Of a DNA stretch of 64,000 bases, positions 7,825 to 15,064 are shown piece after piece. Position 1 is the stretch's first letter, and every line of letters starts with the position of its first letter. A model generated the notes under the pieces. That model worked only from the letters and a program-made list of their open reading frames with translations, was not told the origin of the DNA and searched no databases. A program made the position numbers and the translations under genes. Origin of the DNA: Vicinamibacteria bacterium. GTDB taxonomy: Bacteria > Acidobacteriota > Vicinamibacteria > Vicinamibacterales > UBA8438. The stretch spans positions 1-64,000 of the forward strand of contig JAJEEU010000057.1 of assembly GCA_022820825.1 (NCBI GenBank). Direction: 5' to 3'.

Positions 7825-9910
7825 GCAGCGCGAAGGCGATCATCCGCGGTCCGCCGCCGATGCTGGCCGCGATGTACTGCCGGCCGCCGGCCATGTAGGT
7901 CATCGGCGTGCCGATCGTCCCGGCCGGCAGGTCGACGGTCCCCCGGATCTCGCCGGACTGCTTGTCCCAGGCGACCAGGGCCGGACCGCCCTGGCTCCCG
8001 GCGGTCGGCACGGTGCTGATGAGCAGGGTCTTCGTCAGCAACGGCCCGCCGATGGTTCCGTCGCCGAGCGGCGGCAGGTCCAGGTGGCGCAGGCGGGGAT
8101 GGTTGCGGATGCGGTCGCCGTTGCCCAGCGGCACCATCCAGGCGTGCTCGCCGGTGTTCATGTCGATGGCCGTGATCCGCGAGTAGGGCGGCTTGAGCAG
8201 CGGCAGGCCCTGCGGCATCCGCGCCTGGTAGCTCTGCCCCTCCCGGATCTGGCGCAGCCGCTGCTCCTCGGGGGCGCCGTGCGTGTAGAGCATCGTGGCG
8301 CCGAGGGCCGGGTCGGGCTGGTACAGCGGGATGGCGACGGCCACGTTGCGGGAGGGGACGTAGAGCATCCCGGTCTCGGGGTCGACCGCCGCGCCGGCCC
8401 AGCCGGCGGCGCCGAAGTCGGGCGGGCGCATCAGCGTGCCCTGCGTGCCGCCTTCGATGGGTCTTCCGGGCGGCGTGAACAGCGGCCCGATCTTGAAGTT
8501 GGAGACCACCTCGATCGCCATCTGGCGGATCTCCGGAGTGAAGTCGACCAGGTCGTCGATGGTCACCCCCTGGTAGTCGAACGGCGCCGGCTTCGTCGGG
8601 AACGGCTGCGTCGGCGAGGGCGCCTCGCCCGGCATGTTCGTCTCCTGCGGCACCGGGCGTTCCTCGATGGGCCAGATGGGCTCGCCGGTCACCCGGTCGA
8701 ACGCATAGACGAACGCCTGCTTGCTGATCTGCGCCAGGGCCTTGACGGGCCGGCCGTCAACGACGACGTCCACCAGGTTGGGGTGGGTGGGAAAGTCGTA
8801 GTCCCACAAGCCGTGGTGCACCGCCTGGAAGTGCCAGACGCGCTCGCCCGTCTCCACGTCGACCGCGATGATCGACTCCGAGTAGAGGTTGTCGCCCGGC
8901 CGGTCGGCTCCGTAGTAGTCGTTGGTCGTGGTGCCGGTCGGCAGGTACACGTGGCCCAGCTCGTTGTCGCCGGCCAGCATCGACCACACGTTGGCGTTGC
9001 CGGAGTAGCGCCACGATTCGTTGCCCCAGGTCTGGGCGCCGAACTCGTCCGGGCTGTTGGGGACGGTGTGGAAGTCCCACGCGTGCTCCCCGGTGCGCAC
9101 GTCCCAGGCCCGCACCCAGCCGGGCGGCGCTTCCTTCGTGATGCGCCGGTCCGCGATCTGCGAGCCGTGGATGACCCTGTCGCGGACCACGATGGGCGGC
9201 GAGTTGATCGAGTAGAGCAGCGCGTTGAGGTAGTCGCGGGCCTCGCGATCGACGCGCGGGATGCCGACCATGGCGTCGACCATGCCGCTGCCGTCCGGCC
9301 CGAAGTCGGGGCAGGGCTGGCCGGTCTTCGCCTTGACGCAGACCATGTAGCCGTTGCCGGTGCCCCAGAAGATGCGCTCGTCGCCTTCGCCGTCCGTCCA
9401 GTAGGCGACGCCGCGCTGCGTCCAGGGCGCGCTCATCGACGGCGTGCCCTCCTCGTAGCCCTTGGGGTTGAAGACCCAGAGCGTCTCGCCGGTGGTCGCG
9501 TCTATGGCCACCCCCTGCGACAGCGGCGTGTTGAAGTAGAGCACGCCGCCCACCATGATCGGCGTCGCCTGCAGGCGCGTGGCGTTGGGCGGCTGGCTGC
9601 TGCGGTAGAGGTCGGGCGTCTCTTCGACGAGCGATTCGACGATCGTGTCGAGCGGAGCCCACCATTCGCCGCCGCCCGGGGTGGACCGGCTGACGAAATT
9701 GTCGACCGACACCCACTCCCACGCGATCTCGAGGTCGCTGAAGTTGTCCGCGTCGATCTGATCCAGCGGCGAATACTTGGTGCCGGCGATGTCGCCCGCG
9801 TAACTGCGCCATTCGCCGTCTTCGGTGCCATACGTCTGCCACTGGGCCTGCACCGGCGCCACCCCCGCAAGCACCCCGGCCACCGCCCACGCGATCGACA
9901 ACAATCTCAT
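7811..9910 (-). CDS. PQQ-dependent dehydrogenase, exported eight-bladed quinoprotein (copy A)
   Basis: The 699-residue protein has a signal peptide (MRLLSIAWAVAGVLAG, cleavage after VQAQ). It then has the entry motif of quinoprotein glucose/alcohol dehydrogenases, [18 protein letters not shown] (residues 37-53), and many tryptophan-docking blade motifs (GETLWVFNPKG, GERVWHFQAVHHGLWDYD, GEPIWPIEERPVP). The end, [18 protein letters not shown], is typical of membrane-type PQQ glucose dehydrogenase-like enzymes. There is no CxxCH, so electrons must leave through a separate carrier or quinone. The ATG at 9910 has a GAGGAG site. A close paralogue lies at 11777-13900. The substrate, a sugar or alcohol, cannot be told from the sequence. 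Confidence 0.88.
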   Translation of the reverse strand: MRLLSIAWAVAGVLAGVAPVQAQWQTYGTEDGEWRSYAGDIAGTKYSPLDQIDADNFSDLEIAWEWVSVDNFVSRSTPGGGEWWAPLDTIVESLVEETPDLYRSSQPPNATRLQATPIMVGGVLYFNTPLSQGVAIDATTGETLWVFNPKGYEEGTPSMSAPWTQRGVAYWTDGEGDERIFWGTGNGYMVCVKAKTGQPCPDFGPDGSGMVDAMVGIPRVDREARDYLNALLYSINSPPIVVRDRVIHGSQIADRRITKEAPPGWVRAWDVRTGEHAWDFHTVPNSPDEFGAQTWGNESWRYSGNANVWSMLAGDNELGHVYLPTGTTTNDYYGADRPGDNLYSESIIAVDVETGERVWHFQAVHHGLWDYDFPTHPNLVDVVVDGRPVKALAQISKQAFVYAFDRVTGEPIWPIEERPVPQETNMPGEAPSPTQPFPTKPAPFDYQGVTIDDLVDFTPEIRQMAIEVVSNFKIGPLFTPPGRPIEGGTQGTLMRPPDFGAAGWAGAAVDPETGMLYVPSRNVAVAIPLYQPDPALGATMLYTHGAPEEQRLRQIREGQSYQARMPQGLPLLKPPYSRITAIDMNTGEHAWMVPLGNGDRIRNHPRLRHLDLPPLGDGTIGGPLLTKTLLISTVPTAGSQGGPALVAWDKQSGEIRGTVDLPAGTIGTPMTYMAGGRQYIAASIGGGPRMIAFALPTAP

Positions 9911-10004
9911 TCCGGCGTCTCCTCTCGTACCGCTCGCATATTCTGCACGAGGCGCCGGGCCACGGTATAGTTGCAGCCGGATTCGACAGCGACAGGAGGC
10001 GGTG

Positions 10005-10952
10005 ATGCGGCGGATTGCGTGCCTGGCGGCGGTGACGGTTATCGGCGTGACGCTGGCGGCGGCGTCCTACGAGGCGCAGTCGGACCGGCACCCCATCCGC
10101 CCGCTGGAGCTGACCGACAACCTGTACGTGCTCACCTCGGATCCGGCCGAGCAGGGGATGCGCACGGGGGGCAACACCGCGGTCTTCCTGACCGTCGACG
10201 GCGTCGTCCTGGTGGACACCAAGATCAAGGGCTACGGCGCGGACATCCTCGCCCAGGTGCGGCAGATCACCGACATGCCGGTGACGACCATCATCAACAC
10301 GCACACCCACTGGGACCACAGCGGCTCGAACCCCGAGTTCCCCGACACGGTCAACATCGTCACGCACGAGAACACGGCCGCGAACATGGCCAGCACCGAC
10401 TGCGACGACGGCGCGGGCTTCGAGGGCGGGTCGATCAAGAACTGCGAGCAGTTCCAGGGCGACAACGCGAGGTTCCTGCCCGACACGACGTACTCGACGC
10501 AGCACACGCTGTTCAGCGGCGCCGACCGGATCGACCTCTACTACTTCGGCCGCGGCCACACGGACGGCGACACGTTCGTCGTGTTCAAGGACGCGCGCAC
10601 GGTGCATACCGGCGACATGATGGCGCGCAAGGGACTGCCCTTCATCGACGCGGCCAACTCGAACGGCAGCGCCACCGAGTTCGGCGCCACGCTACAGGGG
10701 GCGGCCGACGGCATCCCGGACGTCGACACCGTCATCACCGGCCACGCCGACGATCCGCACGTCTGGCAGGACCTGGTCGACTACGCCGGCTTCTACAACG
10801 ACCTGCTCATGCAGGCCCACGAGGGACGGGCCGCCGGCCGCAGCGCGGCGGAGATTATCGCCGGCTACAAGCTGCCCGACCGCTACGCCGACTTCGCCGC
10901 CCCCGCCGGCCGCCTCCAGCAGATAGTCCCCCTCCTGCTGGAAGGCCGCTAG
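10005..10952 (+). CDS. exported MBL-fold metallohydrolase (copy 1)
   Basis: The 315-residue product has an N-terminal signal (MRRIACLAAVTVIGVTLAAA) and a metallo-beta-lactamase fold. The metal-binding motif is H100-x-H102-x-D104-H105 (HTHWDH); later ligands are in VHTGDM and ITGHADD. Related exported enzymes hydrolyse lactones, beta-lactams or thioesters; the true substrate is unknown. The ATG at 10005 has an AGGAGG site. A TATAGT element lies at 9966-9971. It is divergent from PQQ dehydrogenase copy A. Two paralogues of the same length occur at 18824-19771 and 30841-31788, the latter very close in sequence, so this is an expanded local family. Confidence 0.88.
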   Translation: MRRIACLAAVTVIGVTLAAASYEAQSDRHPIRPLELTDNLYVLTSDPAEQGMRTGGNTAVFLTVDGVVLVDTKIKGYGADILAQVRQITDMPVTTIINTHTHWDHSGSNPEFPDTVNIVTHENTAANMASTDCDDGAGFEGGSIKNCEQFQGDNARFLPDTTYSTQHTLFSGADRIDLYYFGRGHTDGDTFVVFKDARTVHTGDMMARKGLPFIDAANSNGSATEFGATLQGAADGIPDVDTVITGHADDPHVWQDLVDYAGFYNDLLMQAHEGRAAGRSAAEIIAGYKLPDRYADFAAPAGRLQQIVPLLLEGR

Positions 10953-11056
10953 CTGCTGGAGGCGGACGGCGGGATCGTTCAGGGCGCTCCAGGCCGGGTG
11001 CGGCGAGAACTCGCCTCACCAGCCCAACGAAGCCTGGCCGCGCCATGCTCACTGGA

Positions 11057-11506
11057 TCACGACGCCGGCGAAATCACAGCGAGCGTGGAGAGGTCGGCCC
11101 CCTTTACCGCGTGCAGTGGAATGGTCCGATCAAATGTGGCGAGACAGCCGCCGTGCTTCTTCGCCAACCCCAGCAGATAGACGTCCGTAACCTGCCGGTG
11201 TCCGGACATGACGGCCGGGTTGAATATCGTTTCGTCGCGCAGCGACACTCCAGCCGCCCAGAACTGATGGTTGCTGTCCGCGCAGAACGACCTCAGGAGA
11301 ACTGTCAGGTCCGCTACCCGGTGCAACACGGACCCATATGCCGGGTTTCCCAGTACGCGCAGGAACCCGCCCTCGGTAGCCGGACATGTCGCCCACCCGA
11401 ACCGGCGATTGTCCTCGAACCAGTCGTGTGCGAGCTGGTGATGGACGTGATCCGGATCGACCAGCGCTATCAGGAGGTTGACGTCGAGCAGCGCCGGACC
11501 GGGCAT
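11057..11506 (-). CDS. vapC: VapC-like PIN-domain toxin
   Basis: The 149-residue protein matches PIN-domain ribonuclease toxins. The acidic residues expected for magnesium binding are visible: D8 (LLDVN), E45 (ATEGGFLR), D108 (VTDVYLLGLA) and D126 (ATFDRTI). PIN toxins cut tRNA or rRNA when freed from their antitoxin. It follows the antitoxin gene by 16 bases on the same strand, the usual antitoxin-first order. The pair sits between an MBL gene and a PQQ dehydrogenase operon and is unlike its exported, metabolic neighbours, so it may be a later insertion. Confidence 0.85.
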   Translation of the reverse strand: MPGPALLDVNLLIALVDPDHVHHQLAHDWFEDNRRFGWATCPATEGGFLRVLGNPAYGSVLHRVADLTVLLRSFCADSNHQFWAAGVSLRDETIFNPAVMSGHRQVTDVYLLGLAKKHGGCLATFDRTIPLHAVKGADLSTLAVISPAS

Positions 11507-11522
11507 GGCGTCGACTGCACGT

Positions 11523-11759
11523 TCAGTCGCGCAGGCTGTTGACCAGCTTCATTGTCGGCCGCGGTGCGCCTGGTTCTCGTCGCGGAAGAAGGGGAACGCC
11601 GTTGCGGGTGCGTTCAGTGCGCGCAGGCTGGAGCGCGGTGCGTGCGAGCTCCGAGATTACGCGCCCCGCGGTAAGGCGCCGTGCCGCGGCCAGCTCCTTG
11701 GCTGCCTGCAGAACGTCGTCGTCAATGTCAAGCGTCGTACGCACGCCGGACATCATCAC
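11523..11759 (-). CDS. vapB: VapB-like ribbon-helix-helix antitoxin
   Basis: This 78-residue protein has the antitoxin pattern VRTTLDIDDDVLQAAKELA, a short beta strand plus helix as in ribbon-helix-helix DNA-binding antitoxins. It continues with TAGRVISELARTAL, then a basic, Pro-rich tail that would wrap the toxin. The frame begins GTG-ATG-ATG (11759-11751), so the exact start is uncertain. No clear Shine-Dalgarno site is seen. A short GTGATGC direct repeat precedes it and could be part of an autoregulatory operator. It is translated just ahead of the PIN toxin. Confidence 0.78.
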   Translation of the reverse strand: MMMSGVRTTLDIDDDVLQAAKELAAARRLTAGRVISELARTALQPARTERTRNGVPLLPRREPGAPRPTMKLVNSLRD

Positions 11760-11776
11760 GCATCACGCATCACAGG

Positions 11777-13900
11777 TCAAGGGAATGTCGATACGGGCAG
11801 CGCGAGCGCAATCAGGCGCGGGCCGCCGCCCACGGTGAGGGCGATGTGCTGCCGGCCCTCCACCAGGTACGTCATCGGCGTCCCGACGGCGCCGCTGGGC
11901 AGATCGACCGACCCGACGATTGCTCCGGTGGCCTTGTCGCGCGCGACGAGCCGCGGCCCGCCGCCCGCACCGCCTGCCGACAGGGCGCTGATCAGCAGCG
12001 TCTTCGTCACCAGCGGCCCGCCGCGCCCGTCGCCCCCGAGCGGCGGCAGGTCGAGGTCGCGCAGCAGGGGGTGGTTGCGGTAGCGGTCGCCGTCGCCGTT
12101 GGGCTGCATCCAGGCCGTCTCGCCGGCGTTGAGGTCCACTGCCGTCATCCGCGAGTAGGGCGGCTTGAACAGTGGCAGACCCTGCGGCATGGCCGGCTGC
12201 CGCCCCGATCCGAACGCGCCCTGCGTGATCGCCATGGTGGCCCCGTCGGCTGGGTCGGGCTCGTAGAACGTCAAGACCGAGTAGCGGTTCTGCGACGGCA
12301 CGTAGAGCAGCCCGGTCTCGGGATCGACACCGGCCCCGCCCCAGTTGGCCCCGCCGTCGATGGCCGGCCGCTGGATGGTGCCCTGCACGCCGCCGTCTAC
12401 CGCGCGCAGGGGCGGCGTGTACAAGGGCCCCAGCCGGAAGTCGCGCACCGCCTCGACCGCCATCGCCCGGATCTCCGGCGTGAAGTCGATCAGGTCGTCG
12501 ACTGAAACGCCCTGGTACTCGAACGGCGGCGGCTTCGTGGGAAACGGCTGGGTAGCGGACGGGATCTCGCCGGGCAGGTTCGTCTCCTGCGGGACGGGCC
12601 GTTCCTCGATCGGCCACACGGGCTCGCCCGTCACGCGGTCGAAGGCATAGATGAACCCCTGCTTGCTGACCTGCGCGAGCATCGGCACCTCACGCCCGCC
12701 GACCGTCACGTCGAGCAGATTGGGGTGCGTCGGGAAGTCGTAGTCCCACAGCCCGTGGTGGACGGCCTGGAAGTGCCAGGCGCGCTGTCCGGTCTCGACG
12801 TCGACGGCGATGATCGACTCCGAGAAGAGGTTGTCGCCCGGCCGGTCCGCGCCGTAGTAGTCGTTGGTCACCGTGCCGGTCGGCAGGTAGACGTAGCCCA
12901 GCGCGTTGTCGCCGGCCAGCATCGACCAGACGTTGGCGTTGCCCGAGTAGCGCCACGATTCGTTGAGCCAGGTGTGGGCGCCGAACTCGTCCGCGCTGTT
13001 GGGCACGGTGTGGAAGTCCCACTCGTGGGCGCCGGTGCGGGCGTCCCAGGCCCGCACCCAGCCGGGCGGCGCCTCCTTCGTGACGCGCACGTCGGCGATC
13101 TGCGAGCCGTGGATCACCTTGTCGCGGACGACGATGGGCGGCGAGTTGATCGAATAGAGCATCGCGTTGAGGTAGTCGCGCGCCGCGCGGTCGACGCGCG
13201 GGATGCCCACCATGGCGTCGACCATCCCGCTGCCGCCGGGGCCGAAGTCGGGGCACGGCCGGCCGGTCCGCGCCTCGACGCACACCAGGTAGCCGTTGCC
13301 GGTGCCCCAGAAGATGCGCTCGTCGCCCTCACCGTCCGTCCAGTAGGCGACGCCGCGCTGCGTCCACGGGCCGCTCATCGACGGCGTGCCTTCCTCGTAG
13401 CTCTTCGGATTGAAGACCCAGAGCGTCTCACCGGTGGCCGCGTCGACCGCCACGCCCTGCGACAGCGGCGTGTTGAAGTAGAGGACACCGCCCACCATCA
13501 GCGGCGTGGCCTGGAAGCGCGTGGGATTCGGCGACTGCCCCTCGCGGTACAGGTTCGGGCTGTCGGCGACGAGCGACTCGACGACGGCCTCGAGCGGCCC
13601 GCGCCACTCGCCGCCGCCCGGCGTCGCGCGGCTGAGCGTCCGGTCGACCGAGGTCCACTCCCACGCGACTTCCAGATCGCCGAAGTTGCCGGCGTCGATC
13701 TGGTCGAGCGGCGAGTACTTGGTGCCGGCGATGTCGCCGGCATAGCTGCGCCATTCGCCGTTCTCGGTGCCGTAGGTCTGCCAGCGACCGGAGGACGCGG
13801 GCTGTGCGAAAGCCGGACCGCCGCCCAACGCCGCGGCCAGCAGGCAAGCGGCCGGCACGCGGGCCAGACCGGCGCGGCTTCGGAGACGGGGCGCAGGCAT
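11777..13900 (-). CDS. PQQ-dependent dehydrogenase, exported eight-bladed quinoprotein (copy B)
   Basis: The 707-residue product closely parallels copy A at 7811-9910. It has a signal peptide (GLARVPAACLLAAALGGG, cleavage after AFAQ), the entry motif [18 protein letters not shown], blade motifs such as GETLWVFNPKSYEEG and GQRAWHFQAVHHGLWDYD, and the terminal MTYLVEGRQHIALTVGGG. It lacks a haem motif. Its ATG lies 7 bases after the stop of the WGDPDL-family gene upstream, so the two form an operon headed by a TetR-type operator. That places this enzyme, unlike copy A, in the proposed TetR regulon. The sugar or alcohol substrate is unknown. Confidence 0.88.
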   Translation of the reverse strand: MPAPRLRSRAGLARVPAACLLAAALGGGPAFAQPASSGRWQTYGTENGEWRSYAGDIAGTKYSPLDQIDAGNFGDLEVAWEWTSVDRTLSRATPGGGEWRGPLEAVVESLVADSPNLYREGQSPNPTRFQATPLMVGGVLYFNTPLSQGVAVDAATGETLWVFNPKSYEEGTPSMSGPWTQRGVAYWTDGEGDERIFWGTGNGYLVCVEARTGRPCPDFGPGGSGMVDAMVGIPRVDRAARDYLNAMLYSINSPPIVVRDKVIHGSQIADVRVTKEAPPGWVRAWDARTGAHEWDFHTVPNSADEFGAHTWLNESWRYSGNANVWSMLAGDNALGYVYLPTGTVTNDYYGADRPGDNLFSESIIAVDVETGQRAWHFQAVHHGLWDYDFPTHPNLLDVTVGGREVPMLAQVSKQGFIYAFDRVTGEPVWPIEERPVPQETNLPGEIPSATQPFPTKPPPFEYQGVSVDDLIDFTPEIRAMAVEAVRDFRLGPLYTPPLRAVDGGVQGTIQRPAIDGGANWGGAGVDPETGLLYVPSQNRYSVLTFYEPDPADGATMAITQGAFGSGRQPAMPQGLPLFKPPYSRMTAVDLNAGETAWMQPNGDGDRYRNHPLLRDLDLPPLGGDGRGGPLVTKTLLISALSAGGAGGGPRLVARDKATGAIVGSVDLPSGAVGTPMTYLVEGRQHIALTVGGGPRLIALALPVSTFP

Positions 13901-13907
13901 GGGACCT

Positions 13908-14876
13908 CTAGCGTCCGGCAGCGCGCTGCGCCTCGGCCTTCCGGGCGCCCGCCAGGATGTTCGGCAGGGCGTAGTTCCCCTCGTGGCAGGCGTACTCGTA
14001 GACGGCGCCGGCGGCCCTGCGCAGCGTCTGCACGGCGGTCCAAGGTTTGGTCCACACCGTCGGATCGACAACCGTGAACTCGTACTCGATGCTGCCGGCG
14101 CCGACCCGCGTGAAGCGCTCGACCAGGCTGTGCGCGTCATGGCTCGCGCCGATCAGCGCCATCCCGCGGCTGAAGTTCTGCGTCTCCACGACGAGCGTGT
14201 CGCCCTCCCAGCGGCCCCGCGAGTTGCCGAGCGCCTGCGGCACGGCCGCGTGCGGCCGACCGTCGAGCGGGATGATCCGGACCGACCCCATCATCTCGAC
14301 GAACATGGCCAGGTGGTCGGGCGTCTGGAACACGTGCACGTAGTTGTTGTACGCCGTCGGGTAGATGGGCAGCGCCATCGAGCCCACGCAGCGGTCGAAG
14401 ACGCTCATGTCCGTGTAGCTGTCGGGCGGCGGCTCCTGGCCCCATGGCGGGCGCTTGCTCCACGCTTCCGCGGCGGCGGGGGTCATCTGCGGCCGGCGGC
14501 CGTTGGGCGGATCGACGATCAGCGACGTGCGCCCGGATTCCACGGCCGCGGTTCCGAAGTCCATCCAGAACCAGTTGTAGGCGCCCACGTTGCCGCCCTT
14601 CGTGGCCCGTTCCGCCGGCTTCTCGTTCATGAAACGGTCGCGATCGACGGCCTTCTGCTCCGCCGCGGCAACCTCCTCCTCCGTCAGGAACGCCTTGTCG
14701 CCCAGCTCTTCCGGCCGTTCCAGCGGCGTGATGGTGCGAAAGTCCCAGACCCCGCCCAGATCGGGGTCTCCCCAGGACGTTCGAGGCGGCTGCGCGCCGG
14801 CCGACTGGGCCGCGGCGCCGGCCGGGGCCAGCAGGCCGATCATCAGCAGTACAGCTACGCGGCGACGGATGGTCAT
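13908..14876 (-). CDS. secreted WGDPDL-family protein (copy 1)
   Basis: This is one of five copies of an unnamed secreted family (about 320-350 residues). After a signal peptide come the hallmark PRTSWGDPDLGGVWDFRT and TPLERPEELGDKAFLTEEE. Then come GRTSLIVDPPNGRRP, DRCVG, YNNYVHVFQTPDH, a central [22 protein letters not shown] and, near the end, [16 protein letters not shown]. The motifs are strongly conserved among the copies, but I know no function for them. The ATG at 14874-14876 has a strong GGAGGAG site. It heads an operon with PQQ dehydrogenase copy B and has a TetR-type operator 18 bases upstream. The repeated association with quinoproteins suggests an accessory role in the same oxidation. 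Confidence 0.8.
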   Translation of the reverse strand: MTIRRRVAVLLMIGLLAPAGAAAQSAGAQPPRTSWGDPDLGGVWDFRTITPLERPEELGDKAFLTEEEVAAAEQKAVDRDRFMNEKPAERATKGGNVGAYNWFWMDFGTAAVESGRTSLIVDPPNGRRPQMTPAAAEAWSKRPPWGQEPPPDSYTDMSVFDRCVGSMALPIYPTAYNNYVHVFQTPDHLAMFVEMMGSVRIIPLDGRPHAAVPQALGNSRGRWEGDTLVVETQNFSRGMALIGASHDAHSLVERFTRVGAGSIEYEFTVVDPTVWTKPWTAVQTLRRAAGAVYEYACHEGNYALPNILAGARKAEAQRAAGR

Positions 14877-14893
14877 GCGCTCCTCCAGCTCCG

Positions 14894-14910
14894 CAAGCGA
14901 GCACTCACTT
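14894..14910 (-). promoter_or_regulatory. putative TetR operator, site 1
   Basis: Read on the minus strand this is AAGTGAGTGCTCGCTTG, the centre of a 24-base imperfect palindrome (14891-14914) whose outer arms CCGCAAG/CTTGCGG pair perfectly. It lies 18 bases before the WGDPDL copy 1 start and aligns without gaps to three other sites at 15032, 19793 and 20750. Confidence 0.65.
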
Positions 14911-14970
14911 GCGGACGCCGACATGATACCAGCCGCGGCGCATGCGGTCGCAGATCGGCCGAAAAACGTC

Positions 14971-15000
14971 TTGTCCGGCCGCCTCCGGGTATGGTTTAAT
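14971..15000 (+). promoter_or_regulatory. possible promoter of the TonB receptor gene
   Basis: TTGTCC (14971-14976) and TTTAAT (14995-15000) are spaced by 18 bases, pointing towards the receptor. Downstream lie GTTACG (15006) and two CGTAA repeats (15016, 15027), followed by operator site 2. The match is moderate. Confidence 0.4.
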
Positions 15001-15031
15001 TCGCCGTTACGTCCGCGTAAGTTTGGCGTAA

Positions 15032-15048
15032 CAAGTGATCACTCACCA
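15032..15048 (+). promoter_or_regulatory. putative TetR operator, site 2
   Basis: The plus strand reads CAAGTGATCACTCACCA, with a perfect AGTGATCACT core. Its reverse complement, TGGTGAGTGATCACTTG, matches site 1 at 13 of 17 positions. It lies 16 bases before the ATG of the TonB receptor, in the expected leader. Confidence 0.65.
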
Positions 15049-15064
15049 TCACCTGGGAGGGGAC

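Noticed and set aside
9966-9971. TATAGT as a leaderless start signal for MBL copy 1
   Set aside because: The ATG at 10005 has a strong AGGAGG site and lies 33 bases downstream, so it has an ordinary leader; no -35 box at normal spacing was seen.
11523-11759. Mobile element or integron cassette around the VapBC-like pair
   Set aside because: No transposase, integrase, flanking direct repeats or terminal inverted repeats were found; the pair alone does not prove transfer.
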